A stretch of DNA of 64,000 nucleotides. It comes from Chrysomallon squamiferum (taxonomy: Eukaryota; Mollusca; Gastropoda; Neomphalida; Peltospiridae). Each line of letters begins with the position of its first letter. The stretch's first letter is position 1. The stretch lies in the NCBI GenBank assembly GCA_012295275.1, contig CM022677.1, positions 11,833,139 through 11,897,138 on the forward strand. Reading direction: 5' to 3'. The notes under the pieces were generated by a model. It made no database searches and had not been told where the DNA came from. It worked only from the letters and a program-made list of their open reading frames with translations. The translations under genes and the position numbers were made by a program. Of the stretch, positions 37,260 through 50,700 are shown one piece after another.

Positions 37260-38443
37260 CTTTGTCAACAGCTAAATAACAAACAACAACAATAATAACA
37301 CCTTAATATTTTTATTTTTTATTTTTATTTTTCTGTAAAAACGGAGTGCGGATGTAAAAATTACTTCGACTTTTTTTTTAGGCCTCGTAATATTATCTGA
37401 GAAATCAGATTTATTCTTAGTGTATTGTTTCTGTCGAGATAAAATCTAAATACTTCTTTTTAAAAAATGATAATAATAATAATAAACTGATTTATGAGAA
37501 ATCGTGAACTTTTACAAAACCACAGTTGACTATAGAATTTCACTATTCACACAGATAATGTTACCCATCGATAAAGAAATAAGACTCGTTTTATAACGTC
37601 TGTATTATTTATATGAGAAATTAAAATTACATTAATTAGAGATTATCAGTTATATTAGTAAATAAACATGGAATTTCATTCTAGATTAACTTACTTTTTC
37701 AGGGTTTAAAAAAATAATCTGATATATTCTTAATTACATAATTTGATAAATTTGAATTTTAGATTAATCATGTAATTTCATGTAGGGAGAGATGTAAATT
37801 GTGTCGCGAAATGTCATGTTACTGCGGTCATAAAACAAAGTATCACATTTAATTTTCAGTAATATCAATACAATATTCATCTAGTGCTTCACGCGCTTCT
37901 ATACAGTCTTATTATTGTTAATAATAAAATAACTTAATATTAAACACCATAATTTTTCAGTATACGATAAGGATATTAATTTGGAAAAAAAGATAGATCT
38001 GTTTTTCAATGCACTGTGTTTATATTACAGCTTCACTTTTACTATCAGTATATTGAGTTATATACCTCTTTTATTTTTAATAACTGTACACTAATTGTAC
38101 AAGAACATTTTTTTTTTTTTTTACAAACTCAGCATACTATTAATATTAATGTTGAAAGAAGATATTCGTATTTAGATGTGAAGCGGAGATATTAAGCTTC
38201 TATCTTACGGTAACTTTACAAAATTATTCAAAATATGAAATTATCCAAATATAACGTTTATAATAAAATATTTCCTTTCTCTGAGGCATTGTTTTTCATC
38301 ACAAAAATTTATCTCAATCTCAGTTTTGTCCTTTAATATTAGCTGCTACTTTCTTTCTGTTTCAGGTTTCTAAATAAAGACTAAATATTAATTCTAAGCA
38401 AGGGTTCTTTTTAATATTATCACCGAAAAATATAGGAGGAAAA

Positions 38444-38485
<42 letters not shown>

Positions 38486-38514
38486 ATGTGTGTGTGTGAA
38501 TATGTATATATGTG

Positions 38515-38559
<45 letters not shown>

Positions 38560-38570
38560 ATTTGTGTATA

Positions 38571-39000
38571 TGTGCGAATGTGAAAAAGGACTGAGTATTT
38601 TTATTGAAATGTACGCAAACTAATAAAAACATGTTCCTAATATCAATTCAGGTCTTTTGTTTTATGATTTACAGTCAGTGATCAAGTGGGTTAAGAGAAT
38701 TTACATTATCCTCACTTGAAGAAATCACAGTTATTTTCACATCAGTGTTTACAATAATCATGTTCTATGAAAAAGGATATATTTTCAGAGATAGGTTTGA
38801 TGCTGAAGTGTGCAGTTGTTTAACCAACAGAGCATGTTTTTCTGAGACTACCGAGTTCATGATTAATAAAGTATAATGAAAATGATAAACAACATTCATA
38901 AATTTCTTCACTGGAATATTTAGATTACTGTTACAGAAATGTGTTCAACATTTTTGGTAGAGATGTGTATTGCATTCGTAACAGTTCATTCAAATTTATC
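38571..39000. repeat. Inverted duplicate of 49497-49895
   Basis: About 400 bp, reverse complement of the second location at roughly 85-90%. It covers an exon, its acceptor and its 3' flank. The pair lies outside the main inverted duplication arms. Confidence 0.8.
38675..38876 (+). pseudogene. Decayed terminal exon, paralogue of 49597-49789
   Basis: After the acceptor GATTTACAG, the second codon is TGA where the partner has CGA, a CpG transition giving a stop. Beyond it the frame is open and reads GLREFTLSSLEEITVIFTSV, FTIIMFYEKGYIFRDRFDAE and VCSCLTN. The end then differs from the partner, with a stop at 38874-38876. AATAAA overlaps the last codons (38865-38870). The family is not recognised. 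Confidence 0.55.
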
Positions 39001-39018
39001 TTAATTATTCCTCGAACA

Positions 39019-39740
39019 TTCTGAGCGGGCGCATCACGTATTAAAATATATTATTTTAATTTCTATTAATGTAAATCAAAACCGTCGTTGCTCCTATCGT
39101 TATTGGTGTACTCATTATTCCTTTTCGTGTTTAAAATATTAAAATATATTATCATTATCTCTGTTACTGTCACCGTCATTAGGGTCGTAACGGCGTTGTG
39201 CTCAACGTTCTGGCGTACTTGTCACTATCCTTTTACTTTTTATTAACTATTATTCATATTATTCATATACTTTTTTTGCGTTCAAATGCTATACTAAAAT
39301 GTATTATTACTATTTCTGTTAACATCACCGTAGTTGCTGTCGTTGCTGTACTTCTCATTATTGTTTTGCGCTTTTTATTAGTCATTACTCATATTTTCTT
39401 AGCTATTAAAATATATTATTGTAATTTCTATTAATGTCGCTGTCGTTGCCGTTGTACCGGATTGTTCCTAACGCAATTAGAGTGCTTCTCATTGTTCCAC
39501 TTTGTTTTTTAATCACCTATTATTCTTATTTCTGAGCGTGCCCATCCTGTATTAAAATATATTATTAAACACATCTTTATTATTAGTGTGAACGTTGGCG
39601 CGCTGCTGTTGAAACCAGCGCTGTCCTTCACGGCTTGGTGTTAATTATTCTTTTTCGCGGTTTACTACTATTCTTACTTTCTTACAGTGCACATCCTATT
39701 TTGAAATACACTATTATTATTACTGATATTACCACTACTC
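39019..39740. repeat. Degenerate tandem repeat, units of 100-160 bp
   Basis: Five or six units each start near ATTAAAATATATTATT and continue through a CpG-bearing GTCGTTGCTG-like middle to a T-rich end. Starts are near 39040, 39138, 39293, 39408 and 39551. Units at 39019 and 39529 also share TTTCTGAGCG-GC. Frames here are artefacts. Confidence 0.65.
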
Positions 39741-39879
39741 TACCGCTATTTCAACTAATCTGCCACTGTTTCTTAATCGATACTACCGCTATTACTACCA
39801 ATGATATTACTGATACTTCTACCATTCTGACACTGCTACTTCAGCGATACTACTTCTAGTACTACTAATCTGTCTCAGT

Positions 39880-40115
39880 TACTTCAGTAATATTACTGAT
39901 ACTAGTCTATCACTGTTACTTCAGCGATACTACTGCTATTACTACTAATCTATCACTGTTACTTCAGCAATACTACTGCTATTACTACTAATCTATCACT
40001 GTTACTTCAGCAATACTACTGCTATTACTACTAATCTGTCACTGTTACTTCAGCAATACTACTGATATTACTACTAATCTATCACTGTTACTTCAGCAAT
40101 ACTACTGATATTACT
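39880..40115. repeat. 43-bp minisatellite, about five copies
   Basis: The unit runs ACTTCAGCAATACTACTG, CTATTACTACTAATC, TATCACTGTT and repeats with one or two changes per unit. It grades into looser ACT-rich repeats on both sides (39720-40330). Confidence 0.85.
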
Positions 40116-40623
40116 GCTAACTGATTAGTTCAGGAATACTACCTCTATTTCTAGTAATCTGTTAGGTCAGCAATACAAGTGCTATTACTAGTAATCTCCC
40201 AGTCTTATTTCATCAGTACTACTACTATAATACCTGCTGTTATAGTATTACTATTGCAACTACTACTACTTACTATTTCTTCTAAGTAGTATTTACTACT
40301 ATTATTACTGATACTGCTACTTATATTAGCTCTACAGATACTACATATAGTAATAACAGCAGTTTAAATATTATTGGACTGCATTTCTAAAATATTGTAA
40401 TAGTATCCCTTGTGCTTTAGAAATTAATATTAAACAGCTTAAACAGCTGTTTATACTTATGTTTAAATTACCTATCTCTATTCAGAAAAAAAAAAAAAAA
40501 ATAAAAACATATAAAATACTGCTATAATAAAACAATTACATGTGCTTTAGTATATTAGTAGATACAAAACTGATTTTATAAAATTTGAATTAATGTTATT
40601 TTCCTTGTGAAATTAGGCGGGCC

Positions 40624-40662
<39 letters not shown>

Positions 40663-41699
40663 GTTGTGTTGTTTTTTTATTATTATTATTATTATTTTTT
40701 TTTTTTTTATCTTCTTAATTTTACAGTCTACATGTTCATATCTTGAAATCCTGTATATACGTTTTACTAAAACTCATACTGATTACAGTATTTCTAATAT
40801 ACATAATTATACGCAAATATATACAATTAGTTCGTGAAAATAGAGAATGATGAAATAAAAATGTAAGAACAAATTCACGTTTTTTTTTTTTTTACATTAT
40901 AGTGTCCGTATACGCCTTTATTGCACAATAATTTCAACAAATAAAATGAAACAAATAAAAGACCGGAACACACGTTTAATCATTTGGTTTGTCAGATAGT
41001 GTGCAAAATAAGCTGACGTCGAAATATTGAAATTCTTTGACTGACGGTCCAGGGGAAGTAACTCTAAATAATAAAAATGACAATCCCGCTAAGATAATTC
41101 TGCTAAGCAAATTTGTAACTTTAAAAATTATAAAGAAAAACCAAAAATAATTGTCTTTCGATGGAAAGTAAAATGCAGGTATAGGATCTAAGTTTATATA
41201 TTTTATCTACTCACAATGACGTTAACTGAATTCTTAGCCACTTTGAAAAGTTTAATTAAGTTGAAAAAGTAGTTACTAAAGGCGCAGGAGATCACGGTTT
41301 GATATTAGGAACAACCATCCGTATCAGTGTAAATCATAAAATGTTCAGAAAATAGACGTTAAATAATTGAATTTGGAAGTTTATTTCTTTTAATTTTTCT
41401 GTTTTCTTTAAAGTTATTTTATTGTTTATTTTTGTTAACCTATTTACCATGATTATTGTTTCTTGTTTTTTTCTACATTGTTATTTCTTCGTAATCTTCT
41501 TTTTCTTCTTGTTTGTTCCTCTTGTCTGTATTTATTTTCAGTTATTTTAATGAGCAAGATTTTTGTAATATTCAATTTACTTATTATTTTCCAGTCTCCC
41601 AGTTTCAGTACATAGTTCTTATTCTTCTTTCTTAAGGTTTCTTCATATTTTAAATTCTTAATTTTTATTTTTATTATTTTTACTATTTATTCATTTATT

Positions 41700-41735
<36 letters not shown>

Positions 41736-42407
41736 TTTTTTATTATTACTTTTTGTTTTGTTTTTTGTTGCTACTGACTATTTGTATTCTTCTTAATTTT
41801 CTTCTTCATTTCCTAGTTTCTGCTTATTCTTTTATGTTTATCATTATTTGTTATTTACTTATTTTTTCCAGACATCACTTCAGTTGTGAGCAGACTTTTT
41901 AAAACATTTTTGGCTCATGTTTTCTTTTACACTTAGTTACAGCATTTAACAGTTACAAAACTGAACATAATAATATTCCTACATTATTCTCAACAGTATT
42001 CATGTTTTAATGAAACAAATTACCTAGTAATATCTCAGAGAATTAATATTTCAGTATGCTTTATGGTAGATGTTCTGTCTTCCTAACTCAAAACCTGTTT
42101 CCATTGATGATGTCATATTTTTAGCATTTGCCACACAAACCGGAACAATAATATTGTTGTAAACTTGTATTGTCGTTACACTATCAATATATTTTGTTTT
42201 CTGAAAATTACTGCTATTAGTTACTTTTTAGAACCAGTATTATTCCTATAATTTTTTGTTACTATTAGTGTATTTTAAAGTTACCAATCATTTGGAAAAC
42301 AATATTTTATGACAGTTGTATTTATATTTGCAAACATGTTTTCTCTTGATTTCAAGGTCTGCCCTCTGTTAATATATATATTTTTTTCTATTTTGTTATT
42401 TCCACAG

Positions 42408-43641
42408 AGCTGACATGGGTTTCACATCATTGAAAATGAAACAGCAGTCAGCACCAACAGCACCAGTACCATCATTAAACTCGAGACAAACTGACATCAC
42501 CACACCAACCACTGAAAACTCAAATTGTGCCAAGCATGGAAGATATGGATCCACAGCCACAGAAAAAGTTCAATCCTGTGATTCAGCTGACTAATCTTCT
42601 TGTGAAACTGGAGTTTTTGTTGAAAGCAGCCAGACCAAGACTTAAACTGACACAAGCTTTACCACTTAGTCAGATATTAAAATGTTTAAAAAATATTCAG
42701 GTAAATATGTCTGTAAATATATCTTAGTCTAACTGTCTGTTTCTCTTTCTGTCTGCCTCCCTATTTATTTATTTTATTTCTATTTCTCTTTGCTTTTCTG
42801 TTTGTCTGTGTGTATTTCTTTCCTTGAAAATATTCAGATAAATATGTTTGTCTTTCTGAGAATCTGTCTATATATCTATTTGTCTCTAATTACTATATAC
42901 TTATCTGTTTGTCTGTGGGTGTTTCTTTCTGAGAATCAGTCTGTATACCTATGTGTCTACTTAATATATACTTAACTGTTTGTCCTTCTGTGTGTCAGTC
43001 TGTGTCTTTATATCATTTCTTATTTGTTCCTAATCAGCAAATTTCTTTCTTTTTTCTTTCTTTCTTTTGTCAAAGTTGTAACAAAGAAAGAAAATACTTT
43101 ATGTAATCTTTAAGTTCTCTTTTGATAATTCTGAACATAAATAGTTTAAGAATCAGCTATTTAAATAATTCTAAATTTATTTATAGTTTTAATTTATAAA
43201 AATACTCTTAAAACAAGTTTTAGTAGACAGTTGATTATTTTTATTTATTTATAAATCTTTCTATCTATCTTCTGTATATCTATCTAATGTATGGATGTAT
43301 CTATCTATCATTTATTTACTTATTTATTAATTTTCTTATTATAATTAATTTATTTAAAATATAATCATATTGAATTACATAATATTATTAATTTTTTTAT
43401 TATTTTATTTTATATTCCAGCCTACTGAATAATTTAGTATTCTATATTTCCATTAATTATTTTTGTTTATTTACTTATTTTTTAACTAGGTTTTGAATTT
43501 ATCAGGAAACAGTCTTGGAATCCAGCCTTTCCAAGCTGTGTTAGAACACAACTGTGATCTATCTTCCTTAGCCTCACCACCAACAAAACAGACACTGAGA
43601 GTGCTGTGAGTAACCTTAATTATAAATGTTATAAAATGTTT

Positions 43642-43697
<56 letters not shown>

Positions 43698-44487
43698 CCA
43701 ATAACTGTGAAAAATAAATTCTTATTTTCTCTTCTTTTTCATCTTGTTCGTCTTCGTCTTCTTCTTCTTCTTCTTCTTATTATTATTATTATTATTGTCA
43801 TTATTATTGTTGTTGGTGCTGTTGTCATTATTATTAGTATATGTAATTGTCCAGTATTATCAGTTAGCTATTATTGTTATTGTTAGTGTTATTATTAATA
43901 TTATTGTTATTGTTATTGTTATTATTATCAGTAGTATATGTAATTCTCCAGTAGTAACAGTTAGCTACTAATATTGCTACTTCTGCTCCTACCACTGTTA
44001 TCCCATCATTATTACATCTACTACTGCTACTACTGTGATGGCTCCAGTTATTTACTACCTCTTCTTGTTGTATTTACTACTACCATATGACCTAAGCTAA
44101 TTCTACCACAGTCACAACTAGTACAGTTACAACTAATACTACAACTATTACCACTATTACTACTACTAGAACTATTAATACTAAAACTATTACTACTTCT
44201 AGTATTGTTACCACTAATAGCACAACTGCAAATTCTGCTGCCACTGTTACTACTACTACTACTACTACAACTACTATTACTGTTACTAATACCAAAACTA
44301 CTGCAACCAACAGAACAACTGTTATTACTAGTTATATTGCTAGTATTACTACAACTAATACAACTACTACTATTTATTATTATTGTTAAAACATGATGAT
44401 GTCTTCTACTAACTATATTTTAATAATAACAAATACATTATTTTCTGCTTATGTAGATTCTACATATTGTAAAATTATTATTATTTA

Positions 44488-44539
<52 letters not shown>

Positions 44540-44699
44540 TGTTTTTATTACAAGCTGGGATCACTAATTCATGTACTCAGTTTTTGTCTGATGTTTTCAA
44601 TCATCCAAAGATGACTGTTTTTCATCTGAATGATGCAAAAGTTAACAACCAAACACTTACTGTTGAAGGTTAATTTAGATTTAGATTATTATATCTTAT

Positions 44700-44796
<97 letters not shown>

Positions 44797-47700
44797 TTAT
44801 TTTTTTATTTTCTAACTATTCAGATTTGACAAATTTCTAATTATTAGTTTTTTTCTTCTTTTTGTTTTTTCTTTTTCTGCTGATAGTTAAAATACAGTTG
44901 CCAAGTTTCTTGATACTATTTTTCATTTACTTCAGATATTCCAGAATCCAAACCAAGTTCTCTGCAGGAATTAAGTCTGAACTCCAGTTGTTTATTAGGT
45001 GGTATTAAATATGTAAAAACTGATTGTTTTCTCTCTCTATCTCTCTCTCTCTCTCTTTTTGCTCCTACACATACTTTCACTCTGTATATTTTTCTTTTCT
45101 ATTTTTTCTTTATTCATAACTATCAACCTCATTCTGCTTAACACTCTCTCTTTCTTCTCTGTATTTTCTTTCTCATTCATTCTTTGTCATTCTATTTGTG
45201 TCTGTGTTTGGCATCTCAGTGTATTTGTCATCTGTTGTTGGTATTTAGGGTTAGTTGGTGTGTTTGTTTCTGAGTTTCTGTCTGTCTGTCTGTCTGTCTA
45301 TGTGTGTCTATGTATATGCATTTGCTAGCTTTTTCTCTGTGTGTTTCAGTATGTGTTGTGGTATATATATATGAAAGATGAATGATTTTTCTTTCTTTTT
45401 TTCATTTTTTATCAAGATGAATCTAATCAAAGTTCTGTTGCAAGTCCGGCATACAGCATGAAGGAAGCTGACAGAGTACAAAGAAACTGTCCACAGAGAA
45501 ATTTACAAACTTGAAACATGTCAGTTTAAGAAAAGCAGAACCAAACTCTAGCACTTTTGGACAATTACCTTTGTTGATGTCACTGACTCACCTAGCAACC
45601 ATTAACTTAGATGAGTTGAGAACAGCTGGTACAGAGGCAGTGAAAGCCATTTGTGGTCAGTAGTAGCCATTTGATTCATTAAAAGTAACTGTTACCGATT
45701 CATTCTTTATCATTCTATTTGTGTCTGAATCTGGCATTGTAACCATAAACGTTTCTTGATTAATCTAATGCTACCAGTCATGTGACAGCTTTAAGTGATG
45801 GATGCTCATTGGCTGATACAGATCTTGAGCCTGTCTGTCAAGCAATCAGAAATCCTGTGCTCAACCTCAAGCTTTCAGCCAATTGGATTACGGATGTGTT
45901 AATAACTCAGTTTGTGGAGCCCATGTTGAAACATAAGAAACTTCAACTCAGTGCTCTTGATTTATCTGATATTCTGTATGTTGTTTTTGTTTATCATAAT
46001 TACACCTAATGAGCTCCTTTTTTTTTTTTTTGTTGGTCTTTATTTGTTCTTGTTTGTTTCTGGTTGTTGGTCTAGGTATATTTTTATATGATGATGCAAT
46101 TATTATAATTATGTAAAGAATACTTTTTTAAATGTTATTTTAATTCTGGAGAGAAGTCAGACAATATCATCACCAGATATATGTGTGAGTGAGTGTGTGT
46201 ATCAGCAATAGTGAAAATTGCTACCACTCAGATAATAGCGTGTGCATGTAATAGTGTGTGTATGAGTGTGTGTGTATGAGTGTGTGTGTGTGGGAGTGTG
46301 TGTGTGGGAGTGACTGTGTGTGTATCAGCAATAGTGATAATTGCTACTACTCGGATAATAGCATGTGCATGTATGAGCGTGTGTGTGTGAGTGTGTGTGT
46401 GGGAGTGACTGTGTGTATCAGCAATAGTGTTAATTGCTACTCAGATAATAGTATGTGTGTGTGTGTGAATGACTGTGTGTGTATCAGCAATAGTTGTAAT
46501 TGCTACTACTCAGATAATAGTGTGTGTGAATGATTGTGTGTGTATCAGCAATAGTGTTAATTGCTAGTACTCAGATAATAGTGTGTGTGTGTGTATGTGT
46601 GTGTGTATGAATGACTGTGTGTGTATCAGCAATAGTTGTAATTGCTACTACTCAGATAATAGTGTGCGTGAGTGATAATTGGAACTCGGATAGTGTGTTT
46701 GTGTGAGTGTATCAGTAATAGTGATAATTGCTACTACCCAGATAATAGTGTGTGTGTGGGAGTGAGTGTGTATGGGCAATAGTGATAATTGCTACTACTC
46801 AGATAATAGTATGTGTGAGAGTGAGTGATTGTATCAGCAATACTGATAATTGCTACTCAGATAGTTGTGTGTTTGTGAGTGAGTGTGTGATAGTGCAATA
46901 GTGATAATTGCTACTCAGATAATAGTGTGTGTGAGTGAGTGTGAGTGTATCAGAAATAGTGATAATTGCTACTACTCGGATAATAGTGTGTGTGTGTGTG
47001 TGAGTGAGTGAGAGTCTGTGTGTGTATCAGCAACAGTGAAAATTGCTTCTCAGGTAATGTGTGAATGTATGTGTGTGTGTGAGTGAGTGAGTGAATGAGT
47101 GTTTATCAGCAGTAGTGAAATTGCTAATAGAAATCAGCAGTAGATAATAGTGTGTTTGTGTGATGGAGGGAGCGTGTGTGTATATCAGCAATAGTACTCA
47201 GATAATAGTGGGTCTCTCTGAGTGTGTCAGCAATAGTGATAAATAGAGATAATGTGTGAATGTGTATGTGTGACTGAGTGAGTCTGTGGAACCAATTATA
47301 CATTGTGTGTGGATCTTTGGTTCCCTTTTGTGTTGGCATCATTGCCTGGTTCCATTCAAAGCTCAACAGAGCTCTACCCCACCAGCACCCAACATCTACA
47401 AGTTTGTAGACCTCATCCAAGGAATTGAGAAGGCAGAGCGGGCCAAAATAATTCAGATCCAGTTTGGAGGTGTAGGACGTCTCAAGAGACAGTTTGGAGG
47501 TGTAGGACGTCTCAAGAGACAGTTGTAGGCTGGAGACAAGACACTTCTCCAGTAACTCGATGCAGTTGAACACTACTGTTGTTTCTGTTGCTGTTACAAC
47601 TGCTGTTCCTGCTCCTCCTCCTCCTACTACTACTACAATTACTACTACCACAGCTACTACTACTATTACTACTACTACTACTACTATCACTACTACTACT

Positions 47701-50700
47701 GCTTTAATTTTCCAGAATGCAGTTACTTGTTCAAACAGAGGAATAGCATGGATACTGATGTCTGATTGTGTATCTGTAGACAAGGCTATAGATTACTACA
47801 ACAGAGGAGAGGTATTCCATTTAAATCATCAATGTTTGATTAATTGTATATAAATGTAATTTGGTTTACCTACTACTCCCAATCTGTCAGTATCTCGCTC
47901 TTTATGCGTGTGTGTGTGTATGTGTGTGTTACATCTGCTATTAACTATATATCTATTTACCAGTGTATGTCTGCAATAATCTGTCTGTCTGTCTGTCTGG
48001 TTGTCTACATCATCAACCTAACAATCTACCCAATATCTGCCAGCTCTAAATAAACTTACTTTCTGAATAAATACATCTATGTACCTCTGTATTCTTTTGT
48101 TTTATATTTGTCTGTCTTTCTAACATGCCATCTGTCTTTAAGCTGTGACTTTATGTAACTTTGCTTGTTTATCTATATATCTACCTATTCTATCAAAGTC
48201 TATGTATGTCTAAACATATAATCTGTAAATATCTGTTTTGACAATTTTTTCTGTAAATATTTATCCCAACTTTAACATTGCTCTTTAACACTAACAATGA
48301 TTAATATGAATAATTAAAAAAATGTGTTTATTGTTATCTACATATTTGGACAATCAGTGATAGTGTCAAGAATTAACATAAAAGTTAATGATGTTAAAAG
48401 TACAGAACTGGAGGCAAAAGTCAGGTATAGTGATGATGTCGTAATATTTTTATTTCTCTCTCACTATCTCTGATTCTCTCTTTCACTGTCTTTCTTTCTT
48501 TCATTGTCTTTCCCTGTTCACAAAGTGTATTTGCATAATTATGATGCCTAGGTTTAAACAAAGTAGTTTGTTTTTGCCTTGATGCACATTGAAAGGCTCA
48601 CATGTAACAAAAAATAAATAAATAAATAAATAAAAAATAATAAAATAATGGTAACAGATTAAAAAAATTAAAAATTAAAAAACATATTCTTTCATTTGTA
48701 ATTATGTGTATTGCTATCATGTGCTCATAAAATGATGTCAGTTCTTTTTGTGAAATGGACAGGGATGAAAGCTTATGTTTAAATAACTGTGAAATTTTGG
48801 ATAACCATTGTTTTTACAAACTATACGAATGAATGAATGAATGTTTAGAATGAATGTTTAGAATGAATGAATGAATGTCAATTCTACTTCATAGAAAATG
48901 ATTTTAAAAATGCTCTAAAGAAAATTGTCTGCCATCCTGTTTGTATGCTTTTTTAATACACTGTTCAAATTTTCTGATACACAGAATAACATGATAAAAT
49001 ATTCTGTTAATTCACACACACTGATACTGATATTTATGTGCTGATAAAATACACAGACCAAAGTTTATAAAGGAAATCATATTTTTATTAGATTTTTGTG
49101 ATCTTTATCTTTGTTGTTTTCGTTGAAGTGTTTCTCTTTCTCATTATTTTAAAATACCATACAATTCTATGACTATCTGTTTGAGAAATTTTACTTGGTA
49201 ACTGTTGATTTTTTATTTCAGGCAGTGTGTGAGAGAAAAAAATAAATGGAAAGTGTTATATGGTAGAGGAGCAAGAGAACATTTGTGATATTTTATCATC
49301 ACACAAATATGTTAACACACCACACCCTAGATCTGTACCTGCTGTCTTCTGTACAGAGAAATATCTATTTAACTTACACTTGTTGTTTAGATGTTATAAT
49401 TACTAATGTTGATATTTATTAAAATAAATATAATATTTTTCATTTTCTGTTATTGCCTTGTTTTTCATTATTAATGCATTTTTAAGATAAATTTGAATGA
49501 ACTGTTATGAATGAAATAAACATCTCTACCAAAAACTTTGAACGCATTTCTGTAACAGTAGTCTAAATTTTCCACATAAGAAATTTGAGAATGTTGTTAA
49601 TCTTGAACTTGGTATTCACAGAAAAACAGTTCTGTGTTGGTTAAACAAGTGCACACTTCACCATCAAACCCATCTCTGAAGCTGTATCCTTTTTCATAGA
49701 ACATGATTATTGTAAACACTCGTGTGAAAACAACTGTGATTTCTTCAAGTGAGGATAATGTAAATTCTCTTAACCCACTTGATCGCTGACTGTAAATCAT
49801 AAAACAAAAGACCTGAATTGATATAAGGAACATGTTTTTGTTTGCGTACATTTCAATAAAAATATTGAGTCCTTTTTCACATTTGCAGTTTACAAAAGGC
49901 ATTTTTCTTACACATTCATATTCACTAGAAATATGTTTTAAATTTTGTTGTAAAAGAAAGTAATAGTAAATAACAGGAGATAAAATATAATAAAATGATG
50001 ACAATTCGATTTAAACACTGGAATAATATTTACATTATGAAAAATTAGAATGTAATTTGATATTCAGTCTTATCTACAAACACATATTATTTTTGTCTAC
50101 ATCCATGGTTATGAATTATAAAGGATTTATTGATTTATTTATTGATTTATTTATTTTTAAACTTTTCTACCCAGTGTTACTACACTTGAAAAGTTTTAAT
50201 ATGTTCTTTTCTTCATTTGTGCACGATGCATACAGCTGTCAGTTTTAAACACACACACACACACTCACACACGTGTATCAGCACTAGTGATAGTAGTATG
50301 CGTGTGTGTATCAGTAACAGTGATAACTGCTACTCTGATAATAGTGTGTGTCTGTGTGTGTGTATCAGTAACAGTGATAACTGCTACTCTGATAATAGTG
50401 TGTGTCTGTGTGTGAGTTTATTTCTACTCTCATAACAGTGTGTATATCAGAATAGTGATAATTTCTACTCTGATAAGTGTGTGTGTCAGTGTTTCATCAA
50501 TTGTGATAATTGCTACTCTCATAATAGTATGTGTTTGAGTTTGTGATAATAGTGATAATTGCTACTCTGATAATACTGTGTGTGAGTCTACCAGCACTGA
50601 CAACTTGATAGGTCTGATAATAGTGTGTGTATTTATGTGTGGTTCTGTATGTGTGTGTATCACCAACAGTGACAATTGCTACTTTGATAATAGTATGTTT

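Larger units (their letters stand above)
35201..40879. other. Spacer between the inverted-duplication arms
   Basis: About 5.7 kb. Contains (AT)n at 35488-35511, an (ATT)/(GTT)n run at 35607-35727, an (AT)/(GT)n tract at 38440-38580, a decayed exon at 38675, tandem repeats at 39.0-40.1 kb and (ATT)n near 40629-40695. A possible small exon lies at 37178-37259. Nothing else looks coding. Confidence 0.55.
40880..44998. repeat. Inverted duplication, right arm
   Basis: Reverse complement of 30159-35200. The right arm keeps LRR exons at 42.4-43.6 kb that the left arm lacks, and it is shorter because the A/T tracts differ in length. Confidence 0.75.

Noticed and set aside
47124-47783. 219-codon minus-strand frame
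   Set aside because: Crosses a minisatellite and a (GTA)n run and is antisense to the possible transposase fragment; composition is repeat-driven.
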